A stretch of DNA of 64,000 nt, taken from Pseudomonas chlororaphis subsp. chlororaphis (GTDB lineage: Bacteria; Pseudomonadota; Gammaproteobacteria; Pseudomonadales; Pseudomonadaceae). Position numbers and translations under genes: made by a program. This document shows, piece after piece, positions 52,791-61,544 of the stretch. The stretch is from contig NZ_CP027712.1 in NCBI RefSeq assembly GCF_003945765.1, positions 6,200,001 through 6,264,000 of the forward strand, written 5' to 3'. Below the pieces are notes generated by a model that searched no databases, was not told the origin of the DNA, and saw nothing but the letters and a program-made list of their open reading frames with translations. The stretch's first letter is position 1; the number at the start of each line of letters is the position of its first letter.

Positions 52791-53291
52791 TCAGCAGTCG
52801 GGCTTGTCCGCGGTGTAACGCCGGGCCGGGTTCACGGCGGCGCCGAACTCGCGCAGGGCCTTGGCGCCGATCAGCAGCGGGTAGTTGAAGCTGCTGCGGT
52901 CGGTCAGGTTGACCTCGACGGTACGCTTGACGTTACCCAGGCACATTTCCAGGTCGACCACCGGACGCTTGGCCACCTGGGCCTCTTCCTTGTCTTCGTC
53001 TTCATCGGCGCGGCTCTTGATCTTGCTGATCCGCGCCACCTTGTGTTCGTAGACCTTGCCGTCGGCATCCTTGGTCGCCAGGCGGAAACGTACCCACTCC
53101 TCGCCATCACGGGTGAAGGTCTCGATGTCCTTAGCCGACAGCGAGGCGGTCAGGGCGCCGGTGTCCATCTTGGCCTTGAGGGTTTCGCCGATTTCCGGCA
53201 GTTGAATGTATTCGTAGCGCCCGTAGAGGGTCGGCTCGGCGGCCATGACCGGCAGCGCCAGCAGGGACAGGAGTGCAAGGACGGATTTCAC
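52791..53291 (-). CDS. Exported retropepsin-like (putative zinc protease) protein
   Basis: The 166-residue product starts at GTG 53291 with AAGGA upstream and a clear signal peptide (MKSVLALLSLLALPVMA). The mature part has the retropepsin-like motif KMDTGALTASLSAKDI and ends FNYPLLIGAKALREFGAAVN, as in the family named ATP-dependent zinc protease (DUF Zn_protease). The name is historical; aspartic-protease-like folding is what the sequence shows. An acidic stretch (RADEDEDKEEAQ) lies mid-protein. It is on the creB strand, 69 bases upstream of the creB start region. Confidence 0.82.
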   Translation of the reverse strand: MKSVLALLSLLALPVMAAEPTLYGRYEYIQLPEIGETLKAKMDTGALTASLSAKDIETFTRDGEEWVRFRLATKDADGKVYEHKVARISKIKSRADEDEDKEEAQVAKRPVVDLEMCLGNVKRTVEVNLTDRSSFNYPLLIGAKALREFGAAVNPARRYTADKPDC

Positions 53292-53503
53292 GTGAGCAGG
53301 TTCCTTGGAAAGTGGGCAGCAGGATTTTAGACCGTGGCCGGGCAATTGGTTCGGCCCGCGAGAAAACCCGCAGCCGCCACGATCGGCGAAATTGACCGCC
53401 AGCATATCCCGGTATACGTGAAACATTCGTCAGCACATCAGGATTTGGCCTGCCCGGCGAAGGTGCTTATCATGGCGCGCCCAAAGGCTTTCAAGAGTTC
53501 CTT

Positions 53504-54391
53504 ATGCGCCGCCTGCTCACCGGCTGTTTCGTCACCCTGCTGCTGTTGCTCAACACCCTGGTCCTGTTCGGGCCGCTGATGGTGTTCGCCCTGCTCAAGC
53601 TGGTCCTGCCAGGGCGCCTGCGCGACCGTGCGTCGAAGGCGGTGATGTGGATTGCCGAAACCTGGGCCGAAATCGACAAGCTGATCTTCGCCCTGTGCAT
53701 TCCCACCCAATGGGATATCCGCGGCGGTGACGAGCTGCGGGGCGACACTTCTTATCTGGTGATCAGCAACCACCAGTCCTGGGTCGACATCCCGGCGCTG
53801 ATCCAGACCCTCAACCGCCGTACTCCCTTCTTCAAGTTCTTCCTGAAGAAAGAGCTGATCTGGGTGCCCTTCCTCGGCCTCGCCTGGTGGGCCCTGGACT
53901 ACCCCTTCATGAAGCGCTACAGCAAGGCGTTCCTGGTCAGGAACCCGGAGCTGCAAGGCAAGGACCTGGAAATCACCAAGGCCGCCTGCGAGCTGTTCAA
54001 GCGCCAGCCGGTCACGGTGGTCAACTACCTGGAAGGCACCCGCTTCACGCCGGCCAAGCGTGAGCAGCAGCAATCCCCTTTCAAGCAGTTGCTCAAACCG
54101 AAGGCCGGCGGCGTGGCCTTCGTGCTGGCGGCCATGGGCGAACAGCTCGACGCCATTCTCGATGTGACGGTGGTCTATCCGCAGCAGAAGATTCCCGGTT
54201 TCTGGGACCTGATCAGCGGCAACGTGCCGCGGGTGATCGTCGATATCCAGACCCGTGAGCTGGACCCGGCGTTGTGGCAGGGGGATTACGAAAACGATCC
54301 GGCGTTTCGCCAGACCGTCCAGAACTGGGTCAACCAGCTCTGGACCAAAAAGGACCAGCGCATCGACGCCTTGCGCGCCGAGCGCCGTTGA
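53504..54391 (+). CDS. PlsC-type acyltransferase (YihG-like)
   Basis: The 295-residue membrane-bound acyltransferase has a hydrophobic N-terminus and the HX4D motif NHQSWVD at about residues 88-94, FFLKKELIWVPFLGLAWWAL and the glycerol-phosphate-site motif LEGTRF. It resembles E. coli YihG, which adds unsaturated acyl chains to lysophosphatidic acid. Its stop codon (54389-54391) abuts the stop codon of the convergent DUF2780 gene (54392-54394) without a spare base. Confidence 0.88.
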   Translation: MRRLLTGCFVTLLLLLNTLVLFGPLMVFALLKLVLPGRLRDRASKAVMWIAETWAEIDKLIFALCIPTQWDIRGGDELRGDTSYLVISNHQSWVDIPALIQTLNRRTPFFKFFLKKELIWVPFLGLAWWALDYPFMKRYSKAFLVRNPELQGKDLEITKAACELFKRQPVTVVNYLEGTRFTPAKREQQQSPFKQLLKPKAGGVAFVLAAMGEQLDAILDVTVVYPQQKIPGFWDLISGNVPRVIVDIQTRELDPALWQGDYENDPAFRQTVQNWVNQLWTKKDQRIDALRAERR

Positions 54392-54964
54392 TCAGCTGCC
54401 GCTGCCGACACCCCAGATCCCGCCCAGGCTGTTGAGCAGCGAACCGCCCACGCCCTGCTGACCCAGGTATTGCAGGAGCACCGGGGCGAACTGGCCGATC
54501 ATGCCACTGTCCATGCCCAGGGCGCTGAACGCGCTGTTCAGGTCATTGGTGTTCTGCACGTTACCCAGCGCGCTCTCCAGACCGGCGGTCTTGCTGCCAC
54601 CGCTCTGCCCGAGCAGGCCACTCAAGGCGCCCAGGCTGCCCAGCGCGTTGCCGCCCGAGAGTTTGTCCAGCCCCGGAACGCTTTTGCTCAGTTGCGAGTA
54701 GTCGGTGCTGCTCAGCTGGTTCTTCGCCAGGCCCAGCATCGCACCGGTACCGCCGATGGCCTGCTCCGGCGTGACATCCAGCTGCGAAAGGGCACTGAGC
54801 AGATTGGCGGTCTGCGAGGTTGGAGCGGCAGCGGCGGCCTTGTCGCCACCCTGCATGCTGGACACCGCATTGGCGGCATCGCTCAGGCTGAAGCCTGCGG
54901 CAAAGACCGGGCTGGCTCCCAGGGTCAGCAACGTAGCCAGTGCAACACTGCGGGAAATTTTCAT
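54392..54964 (-). CDS. DUF2780 exported protein
   Basis: The 190-residue protein has a signal peptide (MKISRSVALATLLTLGASPVFA) and a Gly/Ser/Leu-rich mature part with repeated SGLLGQSG/GLESALG-like segments, then SAFSALGMDSGMIGQFAPVL and LQYLGQQGVGGSLLNSLGGI, which fit the DUF2780 (VcgC/VcgE) family. The function is unknown. The start at 54964 has GAGG upstream. It is convergent with the acyltransferase. Confidence 0.82.
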   Translation of the reverse strand: MKISRSVALATLLTLGASPVFAAGFSLSDAANAVSSMQGGDKAAAAAPTSQTANLLSALSQLDVTPEQAIGGTGAMLGLAKNQLSSTDYSQLSKSVPGLDKLSGGNALGSLGALSGLLGQSGGSKTAGLESALGNVQNTNDLNSAFSALGMDSGMIGQFAPVLLQYLGQQGVGGSLLNSLGGIWGVGSGS

Positions 54965-55129
54965 CGAGACAACCTCTTGAACCAGAAAGACACCGTGACA
55001 ACGGCGGGAAAACTGCGGATTTGACCGGGAAAACCGGAGCAATGTTCCGCATCGGCCCATCCATATTTAGCCGGCCCGGATATACCCGGAACCTCGCAGA
55101 CGGGCAACCGTTATTCCAACGCCGATATC

Positions 55130-55207
55130 TGTAGCCGCTGCCGCAGGCTGCGATACCAAGAGCGACGCCCGCTTCGCGGTCGATCGCAGCCTGCGGCAGC
55201 GGCTACA
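55130..55207. repeat. GTAGCCGCTGCCG-family element downstream of fdhA
   Basis: TGTAGCCGCTGCCGCAGGCT and CAGCCTGCGGCAGCGGCTAC form perfect outer arms around a GACGCCCGCTTCGCGGTC centre. This copy is separated from the fdhA stop by the terminator, so it is the one copy not close to a stop codon. It accounts for much of the 54965-55286 gap. Confidence 0.87.
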
Positions 55208-55242
55208 GGGTGCATGGTCGGGTTTTGCTCGATCCAGGCATA

Positions 55243-55272
55243 AAAAAGGGCGACCCGAGGGTCGCCCTTTTT
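55243..55272 (-). terminator. fdhA terminator
   Basis: GGGCGACC (55248-55255) pairs with GGTCGCCC (55260-55267), with an A-run before and a T-run after, so on the minus strand it ends with TTTTTT 15 bases after the fdhA stop. Confidence 0.93.
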
Positions 55273-55286
55273 ACTGCGCCAAAGCC

Positions 55287-56486
55287 TTAGGCCGCGCTGA
55301 ACAGCTTGTGCGGGTCGATGACGAATTTCTTCGGCACGCCGGCATCGAACTCGCCGTAGCCACGCGGGGCGTCGTCCAGGCTGATGACCTGCACGCCGAC
55401 CACTTCGGCGATGTTGATGCGGTCCCACATGATGGCTTGCATCAGTTGGCGGTTGTACTTCATCACCGGGGTCTGGCCGGTGTGGAAGCTGTGGGACTTG
55501 GCCCAGCCGAGGCCGAAGCGGATGCTCAGGCTGCCCATCTTGGCCGCGGCATCCACAGCGCCCGGGTCTTCGGTGACGTAGAGGCCGGGAATACCGATCT
55601 TGCCGGCAACCCGCACCACGCCCATCAACGAGTTGAGCACCGTGGCCGGCGCTTCGTGCTGGGCACCGGCATGGCCATGGCCGCGAGCCTCGAAGCCCAC
55701 CGCGTCGACCGCGCAATCCACTTCCGGCTCGCCGAGCAGCGCGGCGATCTGTTCGTGCAATGGAGTATCCTTGGACAGGTCGGCGATTTCAAAACCCTGG
55801 GCCTTGGCGTGGGCCAGGCGCACCGGGTTGACGTCGCCAACGATCACCACCGCCGCGCCCAGCAGACGGGCGGACGCAGCCGCGGCCAGGCCTACCGGGC
55901 CGGCACCGGCGATGTAGACGCTGCTGCCCGGGCCAACGCCGGCCGTCACCGCGCCGTGATAGCCGGTCGGCAGGATGTCGGACAGGCAGGTCAGGTCGCG
56001 GATCTTCTCCATGGCCTTGTCGCGGTCCGGCAGCTTCAGCAGGTTGAAGTCGGCGTACGGCACCAGCACGTATTCGGCCTGGCCACCGGTCCAGTCGCCC
56101 ATGTCGACGTAGCCGTAGGCACCGCCGGCGCGGGCCGGGTTGACGGTCAGGCAGACCCCGGTGTGTTGCTCCTTGCAGGAACGGCAGCGCCCGCAAGCCA
56201 CGTTGAACGGCACCGAGACCAGGTCGCCGAGCTTCAGGTTCTCGACGTCGCTGCCCTTCTCCACCACCTCGCCGGTGATTTCGTGACCCAGGACCAGGCC
56301 GACCTGGGCAGTGGTACGGCCGCGCACCATGTGCTGGTCCGAACCGCAGATATTGGTGGATACCACGCGCAGGATGACGCCGTGCTCAATCTTCCTGCCG
56401 CGCGGGTCCTGCATTTTGGGATAGTCGATTTTCTGTACTTCGACCTTGCCATTGCCGAGATACACGACACCACGATTACCAGACAT
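55287..56486 (-). CDS. fdhA: Glutathione-independent formaldehyde dehydrogenase
   Basis: The 399-residue zinc alcohol dehydrogenase family member has the catalytic zinc site in STNICGSDQHMVRGRT and GHEITGEVVE, the structural zinc cluster in CGRCRSCKEQHTGVC, and the NAD motif VYIAGAGPVGLAAAASARLL. The enzyme oxidises formaldehyde with tightly bound NAD. Sarcosine oxidase upstream produces formaldehyde equivalents, so it is a detoxifying partner. GAGGTG lies before the ATG. AAAAACAA further upstream (56512-56519) fits an Hfq/Crc motif. Confidence 0.95.
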   Translation of the reverse strand: MSGNRGVVYLGNGKVEVQKIDYPKMQDPRGRKIEHGVILRVVSTNICGSDQHMVRGRTTAQVGLVLGHEITGEVVEKGSDVENLKLGDLVSVPFNVACGRCRSCKEQHTGVCLTVNPARAGGAYGYVDMGDWTGGQAEYVLVPYADFNLLKLPDRDKAMEKIRDLTCLSDILPTGYHGAVTAGVGPGSSVYIAGAGPVGLAAAASARLLGAAVVIVGDVNPVRLAHAKAQGFEIADLSKDTPLHEQIAALLGEPEVDCAVDAVGFEARGHGHAGAQHEAPATVLNSLMGVVRVAGKIGIPGLYVTEDPGAVDAAAKMGSLSIRFGLGWAKSHSFHTGQTPVMKYNRQLMQAIMWDRINIAEVVGVQVISLDDAPRGYGEFDAGVPKKFVIDPHKLFSAA

Positions 56487-56590
56487 GCTTTCACCTCGCT
56501 GTTGTTTTTATGAAACCGCGTTGCCGGAAAAAAGGCAGCGCGTAGAGTGCTCGGGTACAGATGCTGTTTCGTTCTTCAAAATCGCTTCGC

Positions 56591-56706
56591 TGTAGCCGCT
56601 GCCGCAGGCTGCGATAAGTCCGGGCCACGTTGGTCGAAGGGCCTTCCAGGGCCCTCAAGAGCGGCGCCCCCTACGGGGTCGATCGCAGCCTTCGGCAGCG
56701 GCTACA
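56591..56706. repeat. GTAGCCGCTGCCG-family element between purU and fdhA
   Basis: This 116-base element starts TGTAGCCGCTGCCGCAGGCT and ends TTCGGCAGCGGCTACA, two bases from the purU stop. I count only five substitutions between it and the element at 57598-57713. Confidence 0.9.
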
Positions 56707-56708
56707 GG

Positions 56709-57566
56709 TCATAGAACCACCGTCCGGTTGGCGTTGAGGAACACCCGCCGTTCGATGTGATAACCCACGGCCCGCGCCAGGGTCAGGCCTTCGATATCGC
56801 GCCCCTTGGCAATCAGGTCCTCGGGGTAATGACTGTGGTCCACCACTTCCACGCCCTGGGCGATGATCGGGCCCTCGTCCAGGTCGTTGTTGATGTAGTG
56901 CGCGGTGGCGCCCACCAGTTTCACGCCCTTGTTGTAGGCCTGGTGATAAGGCTTGGCGCCCTTGAAACCGGGCAGCAGGGAGTGGTGGATGTTGATCGCC
57001 TTGCCATCGAGCTTGCGGCACAGCTCCGGCGACAGCACTTGCATGTAGCGCGCAAGGATCACCAGTTCGGCGCCGGAGTCCTCGATCACCTGCCACACCT
57101 GGCGCTCCTGGGACGGCTTGTCGTTGGGGTCCAGGGGGAAGTGGTAGTACGGGATCTGGTGCCAGTCGGCCAGGGGCTTGAGGTCCGGGTGGTTGGACAC
57201 CACCGCCACCACGTCCATCGCCAGTTGGCCGATGCGCTGGCGGTAGAGCAGGTCGTTGAGGCAGTGATCGGCCTTGGAGACCATGATCACCACTTTCGGC
57301 CGATGCTGCGGCGGGGTCAGTTCGACGTTCATGTCGAAAGCCCGGGCGCGCTCGGCCAGACCGTCGCGCAGGCCCTGCTCGTTGAAATTCTCGGGCTGGC
57401 GGAATTCCACGCGAATGAAAAAACGCGCCGAAAGCCGGTCATCGAAAGAATGGTGCTCGGTGACGTAGCAGCCCTGCTCGAACAGAAAGCGGGTCACCGC
57501 GTCCACCGTGCCGAGCACGCTGGGGCAGTCGGCGGTGAGAATCCAGGTATCGGGTGCGCGGCTCAT
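56709..57566 (-). CDS. purU: Formyltetrahydrofolate deformylase
   Basis: The 285-residue protein has an N-terminal ACT domain (WILTADCPSVLGTVDAVTRF) and a C-terminal formyl-transfer domain with VVIMVSKADHCLNDLLYRQR, NIHHSLLPGFKGAKPYHQAY and GATAHYINNDLDEGPIIAQG, which carries the His-Asp active site. It releases formate from 10-formyl-tetrahydrofolate. Here it balances the one-carbon folate pool fed by sarcosine breakdown. The start at 57566 gives MSRAPDTW. Confidence 0.94.
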   Translation of the reverse strand: MSRAPDTWILTADCPSVLGTVDAVTRFLFEQGCYVTEHHSFDDRLSARFFIRVEFRQPENFNEQGLRDGLAERARAFDMNVELTPPQHRPKVVIMVSKADHCLNDLLYRQRIGQLAMDVVAVVSNHPDLKPLADWHQIPYYHFPLDPNDKPSQERQVWQVIEDSGAELVILARYMQVLSPELCRKLDGKAINIHHSLLPGFKGAKPYHQAYNKGVKLVGATAHYINNDLDEGPIIAQGVEVVDHSHYPEDLIAKGRDIEGLTLARAVGYHIERRVFLNANRTVVL

Positions 57567-57597
57567 GCGGGGTGACTCCTGTTCGTAAGTACACTTC

Positions 57598-57713
57598 TGT
57601 AGCCGCTGCCGCAGGCTGCGATAAGTCCGGGCCACGTTGGTCGAAGGACCTTCCAGCGCCCTCAAGAGCGACGCCCCCTGCGGGGTCGATCGCAGCCTGC
57701 GGCAGCGGCTACA
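57598..57713. repeat. GTAGCCGCTGCCG-family element between soxG and purU
   Basis: A 116-base element with the same arms and inner sequence as 56591-56706. It ends 10 bases from the soxG stop. Confidence 0.9.
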
Positions 57714-57723
57714 GGGATTTGTG

Positions 57724-58356
57724 TTACGCCTGGACGCTGAGGCCGTATTCGGCGGCGGAATCCTGCAGCCACAACCACCAGTAATCGGAGAAGCTGCGGC
57801 GGATCACCAGTTCCCAGGTGTCTTCGCCCATGCGGCGGATCACCAGTTGCGACTTGGCGAACACAGTGCCGACGGCCTTGCCCACCGGGAAGTTGTTGGG
57901 GTGCACGTCGTAGCTGGTGGACTTCATCAGCACTTGGCGCACGTTCGGGCCGGACAGTTCGAGAATCTGCTGGCCGCCACTGACGTTGACGATCTGGATG
58001 TGCAGGTCGCCCAGCGCTTCGCGCAGTTTTTTCTCGGCGGCGAATTCTTCACCGCTCGGCACCACCAGCAACCACTCGTCCGGCCCCATCCACTGCAGGC
58101 TGGTCTCGCCCTTGGCGACCACGGTCAGGGCCACTGGCAGCTCCAGGCCCAGGGCCTTGTGCACGCCGGCAGCGAAGGCCGGGTCATGAGCGTCGCCACG
58201 GAGGGTCAGGTGGCCGAGGAGTTTCTTCTCGCGCAGGGTCACGCCTGCGTTCTTGCGGCCCTTGCCCACCAGGCTGGCGAGGTCGGCATGGTGCAGCGAC
58301 GACTCGGCTTTGGCGCCAGTGGTCGGGCGCTGTTGGTAAACGTTGACTGCGGTCAT
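57724..58356 (-). CDS. soxG: Sarcosine oxidase gamma subunit
   Basis: The 210-residue subunit shows the SoxG pattern: LREKKLLGHLTLRGDAHDPA, LQWMGPDEWLLVVPSGEEFA and VNVSGGQQILELSGPNVRQV, which resemble the folate-binding fold of the GcvT family. It is part of the heterotetrameric enzyme that converts sarcosine to glycine and transfers the methyl group to tetrahydrofolate. A 170-base gap with a repeat element separates it from soxA, unlike the tight soxB-soxD-soxA packing. Confidence 0.94.
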   Translation of the reverse strand: MTAVNVYQQRPTTGAKAESSLHHADLASLVGKGRKNAGVTLREKKLLGHLTLRGDAHDPAFAAGVHKALGLELPVALTVVAKGETSLQWMGPDEWLLVVPSGEEFAAEKKLREALGDLHIQIVNVSGGQQILELSGPNVRQVLMKSTSYDVHPNNFPVGKAVGTVFAKSQLVIRRMGEDTWELVIRRSFSDYWWLWLQDSAAEYGLSVQA

Positions 58357-58399
58357 AGAGCACCTGTCTTGAATTCTGTTGTGCGAAACCACCGATCCC

Positions 58400-58516
58400 G
58401 TAGCCGCTGCCGAAGGCTGCGACAGGCCGGGGTCGCGCCCGACTCGAAGAACCTTCCTGCGCCCTCGAAAGCGGCGCCTGCTTCGCAGTCGTACGCAGCC
58501 TGCGGCAGCGGCTACA
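58400..58516. repeat. GTAGCCGCTGCCG-family element between soxA and soxG
   Basis: A 117-base element with the usual arms (GTAGCCGCTGCCGAAGGCTG and TGCGGCAGCGGCTAC) but a more diverged centre than the two copies around purU. It ends 10 bases from the soxA stop. Confidence 0.88.
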
Positions 58517-58526
58517 TGGATCTTTG

Positions 58527-61500
58527 TTAAACGTTCTGGCGATCGCCTTTCGGATCGAAGAACACCGAAGAAACGATTTCCGCCTCGATCACCGTGCCGT
58601 CGGCCAATGGCGCGAACACCCGTTCGCCCATCCGCTTCAGGCCGCCCTTGACCACACCCATGGCAAACGAATAGCCCAGGGAGTTGTGGGCATAGCTGGA
58701 GGTCACGTGACCGACCATGCTCATCGGGATCGCCTGCTTGGTGTTGAACACCAGTTGCGCGCCTTCCGGCAGCCACTGGTTCGGGTCGATCGGTTTCAGG
58801 CCCACCAGTTGCTTGCGCTGGTCGCGCACGCAGTCTTCGCGGTTCATGCCACGCCAGCCGATCCACGAGAACGGCTTGGTGCGACCGACACACCAGCCCA
58901 TGTTCAAGTCGTCCGGAGTCATCGAGCCGTCGGTGTCCTGGCCGACGATGATGAAGCCCTTCTCAGCCCGCAATACGTGCATGGTTTCGGTGCCGTACGG
59001 GGTCAGGTTGTACTTCTTGCCGGCCTCGACGATCTGCTCCAGCACGCCCATGGCGTAGTCGGCCTGGACGTTGACTTCGTACGACAGCTCGCCGGTGAAG
59101 GAAATGCGGAACACCCGCGCCGGCACACCGCCCACCAGGCCTTCTTTCCAGGTCATGAACGGGAAGCCGTCCTTGTCCAGGTCGATGTCGGTGACTTCGC
59201 TGAGCAGCTTGCGGCTGTTCGGCCCGGACAGGGTCATGGTCGCCCAGTGGTCGGTGACCGAGGTGAAGTACACCTTGAGGTCCGGCCATTCGGTCTGCTG
59301 ATAGATCTCCAGCCATTGCAGGACGCGCGCGGCGCCGCCCGTGGTGGTGGTCATGATGAAGTGGTTTTCGCCGACGCAGGCAGTCACGCCGTCGTCGAAG
59401 ACCATGCCGTCTTCCTTGCACATCAGGCCGTAGCGCGCCTTGCCCACGTCGAGCTTGGTCCAGGCGTTGGTGTAGATGCGGTTGAGGAACTCACGGGCGT
59501 CCGGGCCCTGGATATCGATCTTGCCCAGGGTCGAGGCGTCGAGCAGGCCGACGCTGTCGCGCACCGCCTTGCACTCGCGCTTGACCGCGGCATGCAGGTC
59601 TTCGCCATTCTTCGGGAAGTACCAGGGGCGCTTCCACTGGCCGACGTCCTCGAACTCGGCGCCGTTCTTCACGTGCCACGCATGCAGCGCGGTGAAACGC
59701 ACCGGCTCGAAGATGTGCCCGCAGTGACGACCGGCCACCGCGCCGAAAGTCACCGGCGTGTAGTTCGGACGGAACATGGTGGTGCCCATCTGCGGGATGC
59801 TCACGTTCAGCGAACGGGCCGCGATGGCCAGGCCGTTGACGTTGCCGAGCTTGCCCTGGTCGGTACCGAAGCCCAGTGCGGTGTAGCGCTTGACGTGCTC
59901 GACCGACTCGAAGCCCTCGCGGGTCGCCAGTTCGATGGCGGCGGCGGTGACGTCGTTCTGCAGGTCGACGAATTGCTTGGGTGCCCGCGCGGTGCCTTTC
60001 TCATGGGGCACCTGGAACAGCGCCAGGGTCGGTTCTTCCAGACGACTCAGGGCCTTGGGCAGTACCGCTTCCACGGCCTTGAAACCCGCTTCGCTGGCGG
60101 CGCGCACGCCCCCTTCGAAACCGTCGGCCAGGGAATCGCCGAGGCTGTAGACGCCGTTGATGCCACCGACGCACACGCGTTTCTGCGGTGCTTCGCCCGG
60201 TACGAAACCGAGGATGTCTTCACGCCAGATCGGCTTGCCGCCCAGGTGCGAAGCCAGGTGCACCACCGGGCTGTAGCCGCCGGAGCTGGCAATCAGGTCG
60301 CAGTCCAGCCACTCGCCTGGGCTGGTGACCTTGTGGGCCTTGACGTCGATCGCCGCGACGCGGGCGCCGGTCACATGCTTGCTGCCACGGGCTTCGATCA
60401 CCGCACTGGAAGTGAGGATGCGAATGCCCTTGGCGCGGGCTTCTTCCACCAGCGCGCCGCGTGGGTTGTGACGGGCATCGGCGATGGCCACCACTTGCAG
60501 GCTGGCATCGAGCCAGTCCAGGGCCACACGGTAGGCGTGGTCGTTGTTGGTGCTCAGCACCAGCTTCTTGCCCGGTGCCACGCCGTAGCGGCGCACGTAG
60601 ACCGAGACCGCGCCGGCCAGCATGTTGCCCGGCACGTCGTTGTTGCCGTAGACCAGCGGACGCTCGCAGGCGCCGGTGGCCAGCACCACGCGCTTGGCAC
60701 GCACCCGGTGGATGCGCTGGCGCACCTGGCCGATTGGCGCGCGGTCGCCGAGGTGGTCGGTCAGGCGCTCGTGAATGGTCAGGAAGTTATGGTCGTGGTA
60801 GCCGTTCACGGTAGCCCGTGGCAGCAGGGTCACGTCCGGCAGCGACTTCAGCTCGGCGACCACGGTGGCGATCCACTCGGCCGCCGGCTTGCCGTCCAGG
60901 CTTTCGCGGCTGTCCAGCAGGCTGCCGCCGAATTCTTCCTGCTCGTCGGCGAGGATCACCCGCGCACCGCTGCGCGCAGCCGCCAGGGCCGCGGCCAGGC
61001 CGGCGGGGCCGGCACCGACGATCAGCACGTCGCAGTGCTGGTTCATGTAGTCGTAGGTGTCCGGATCGTTCTCGGTCGGCGAGCGACCCAGGCCCGCGGC
61101 CTTGCGGATGTACTTCTCGTAGGTCATCCAGAACGATTGCGGGTACATGAAGGTTTTGTAGTAGAAGCCCGGTGGCATCAGCTTGCCGCCGACCTTGCCG
61201 AGAATCCCCATCATGTCGTTGTTGACGCTCGGCCAGCCGTTGGTGCTGGTGGCGACCAGGCCCTGGTACAGCGCCTGTTGGGTGGCGCGCACGTTGGGGA
61301 TCTGGGTGGCTTCGGTGGCGCCGATCTGCAGCACCGCGTTCGGCTCTTCGGCACCGGCGGCGAAGATCCCGCGCGGCCGGGAATACTTGAAGCTGCGACC
61401 GATGATGTCCACGCCGTTGGCCAGCAGGGCGGCGGCCAGGGTGTCGCCTTCGAAGCCTTTGTAGGTCTGGCCGTTGAAGGTGAAGCTGAGGACTTTGTTG

Positions 61501-61544
61501 CGGTCGATGCGTCCGCCGTTGGACAGGCGATTGGACTGGCTCAT
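58527..61544 (-). CDS. soxA: Sarcosine oxidase alpha subunit
   Basis: The 1005-residue subunit has an N-terminal part that matches the ferredoxin-like NAD-side fold (FTFNGQTYKGFEGDTLAAAL), a dinucleotide-binding motif (VLIVGAGPAGLAAALAAARS) at about residue 175, and a C-terminal GcvT-like folate domain with VLRAEKGFIIVGQDTDGSMT. It binds NAD and tetrahydrofolate. The start overlaps the soxD stop by four bases. Length and order match the heterotetrameric enzyme. Confidence 0.96.
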   Translation of the reverse strand: MSQSNRLSNGGRIDRNKVLSFTFNGQTYKGFEGDTLAAALLANGVDIIGRSFKYSRPRGIFAAGAEEPNAVLQIGATEATQIPNVRATQQALYQGLVATSTNGWPSVNNDMMGILGKVGGKLMPPGFYYKTFMYPQSFWMTYEKYIRKAAGLGRSPTENDPDTYDYMNQHCDVLIVGAGPAGLAAALAAARSGARVILADEQEEFGGSLLDSRESLDGKPAAEWIATVVAELKSLPDVTLLPRATVNGYHDHNFLTIHERLTDHLGDRAPIGQVRQRIHRVRAKRVVLATGACERPLVYGNNDVPGNMLAGAVSVYVRRYGVAPGKKLVLSTNNDHAYRVALDWLDASLQVVAIADARHNPRGALVEEARAKGIRILTSSAVIEARGSKHVTGARVAAIDVKAHKVTSPGEWLDCDLIASSGGYSPVVHLASHLGGKPIWREDILGFVPGEAPQKRVCVGGINGVYSLGDSLADGFEGGVRAASEAGFKAVEAVLPKALSRLEEPTLALFQVPHEKGTARAPKQFVDLQNDVTAAAIELATREGFESVEHVKRYTALGFGTDQGKLGNVNGLAIAARSLNVSIPQMGTTMFRPNYTPVTFGAVAGRHCGHIFEPVRFTALHAWHVKNGAEFEDVGQWKRPWYFPKNGEDLHAAVKRECKAVRDSVGLLDASTLGKIDIQGPDAREFLNRIYTNAWTKLDVGKARYGLMCKEDGMVFDDGVTACVGENHFIMTTTTGGAARVLQWLEIYQQTEWPDLKVYFTSVTDHWATMTLSGPNSRKLLSEVTDIDLDKDGFPFMTWKEGLVGGVPARVFRISFTGELSYEVNVQADYAMGVLEQIVEAGKKYNLTPYGTETMHVLRAEKGFIIVGQDTDGSMTPDDLNMGWCVGRTKPFSWIGWRGMNREDCVRDQRKQLVGLKPIDPNQWLPEGAQLVFNTKQAIPMSMVGHVTSSYAHNSLGYSFAMGVVKGGLKRMGERVFAPLADGTVIEAEIVSSVFFDPKGDRQNV

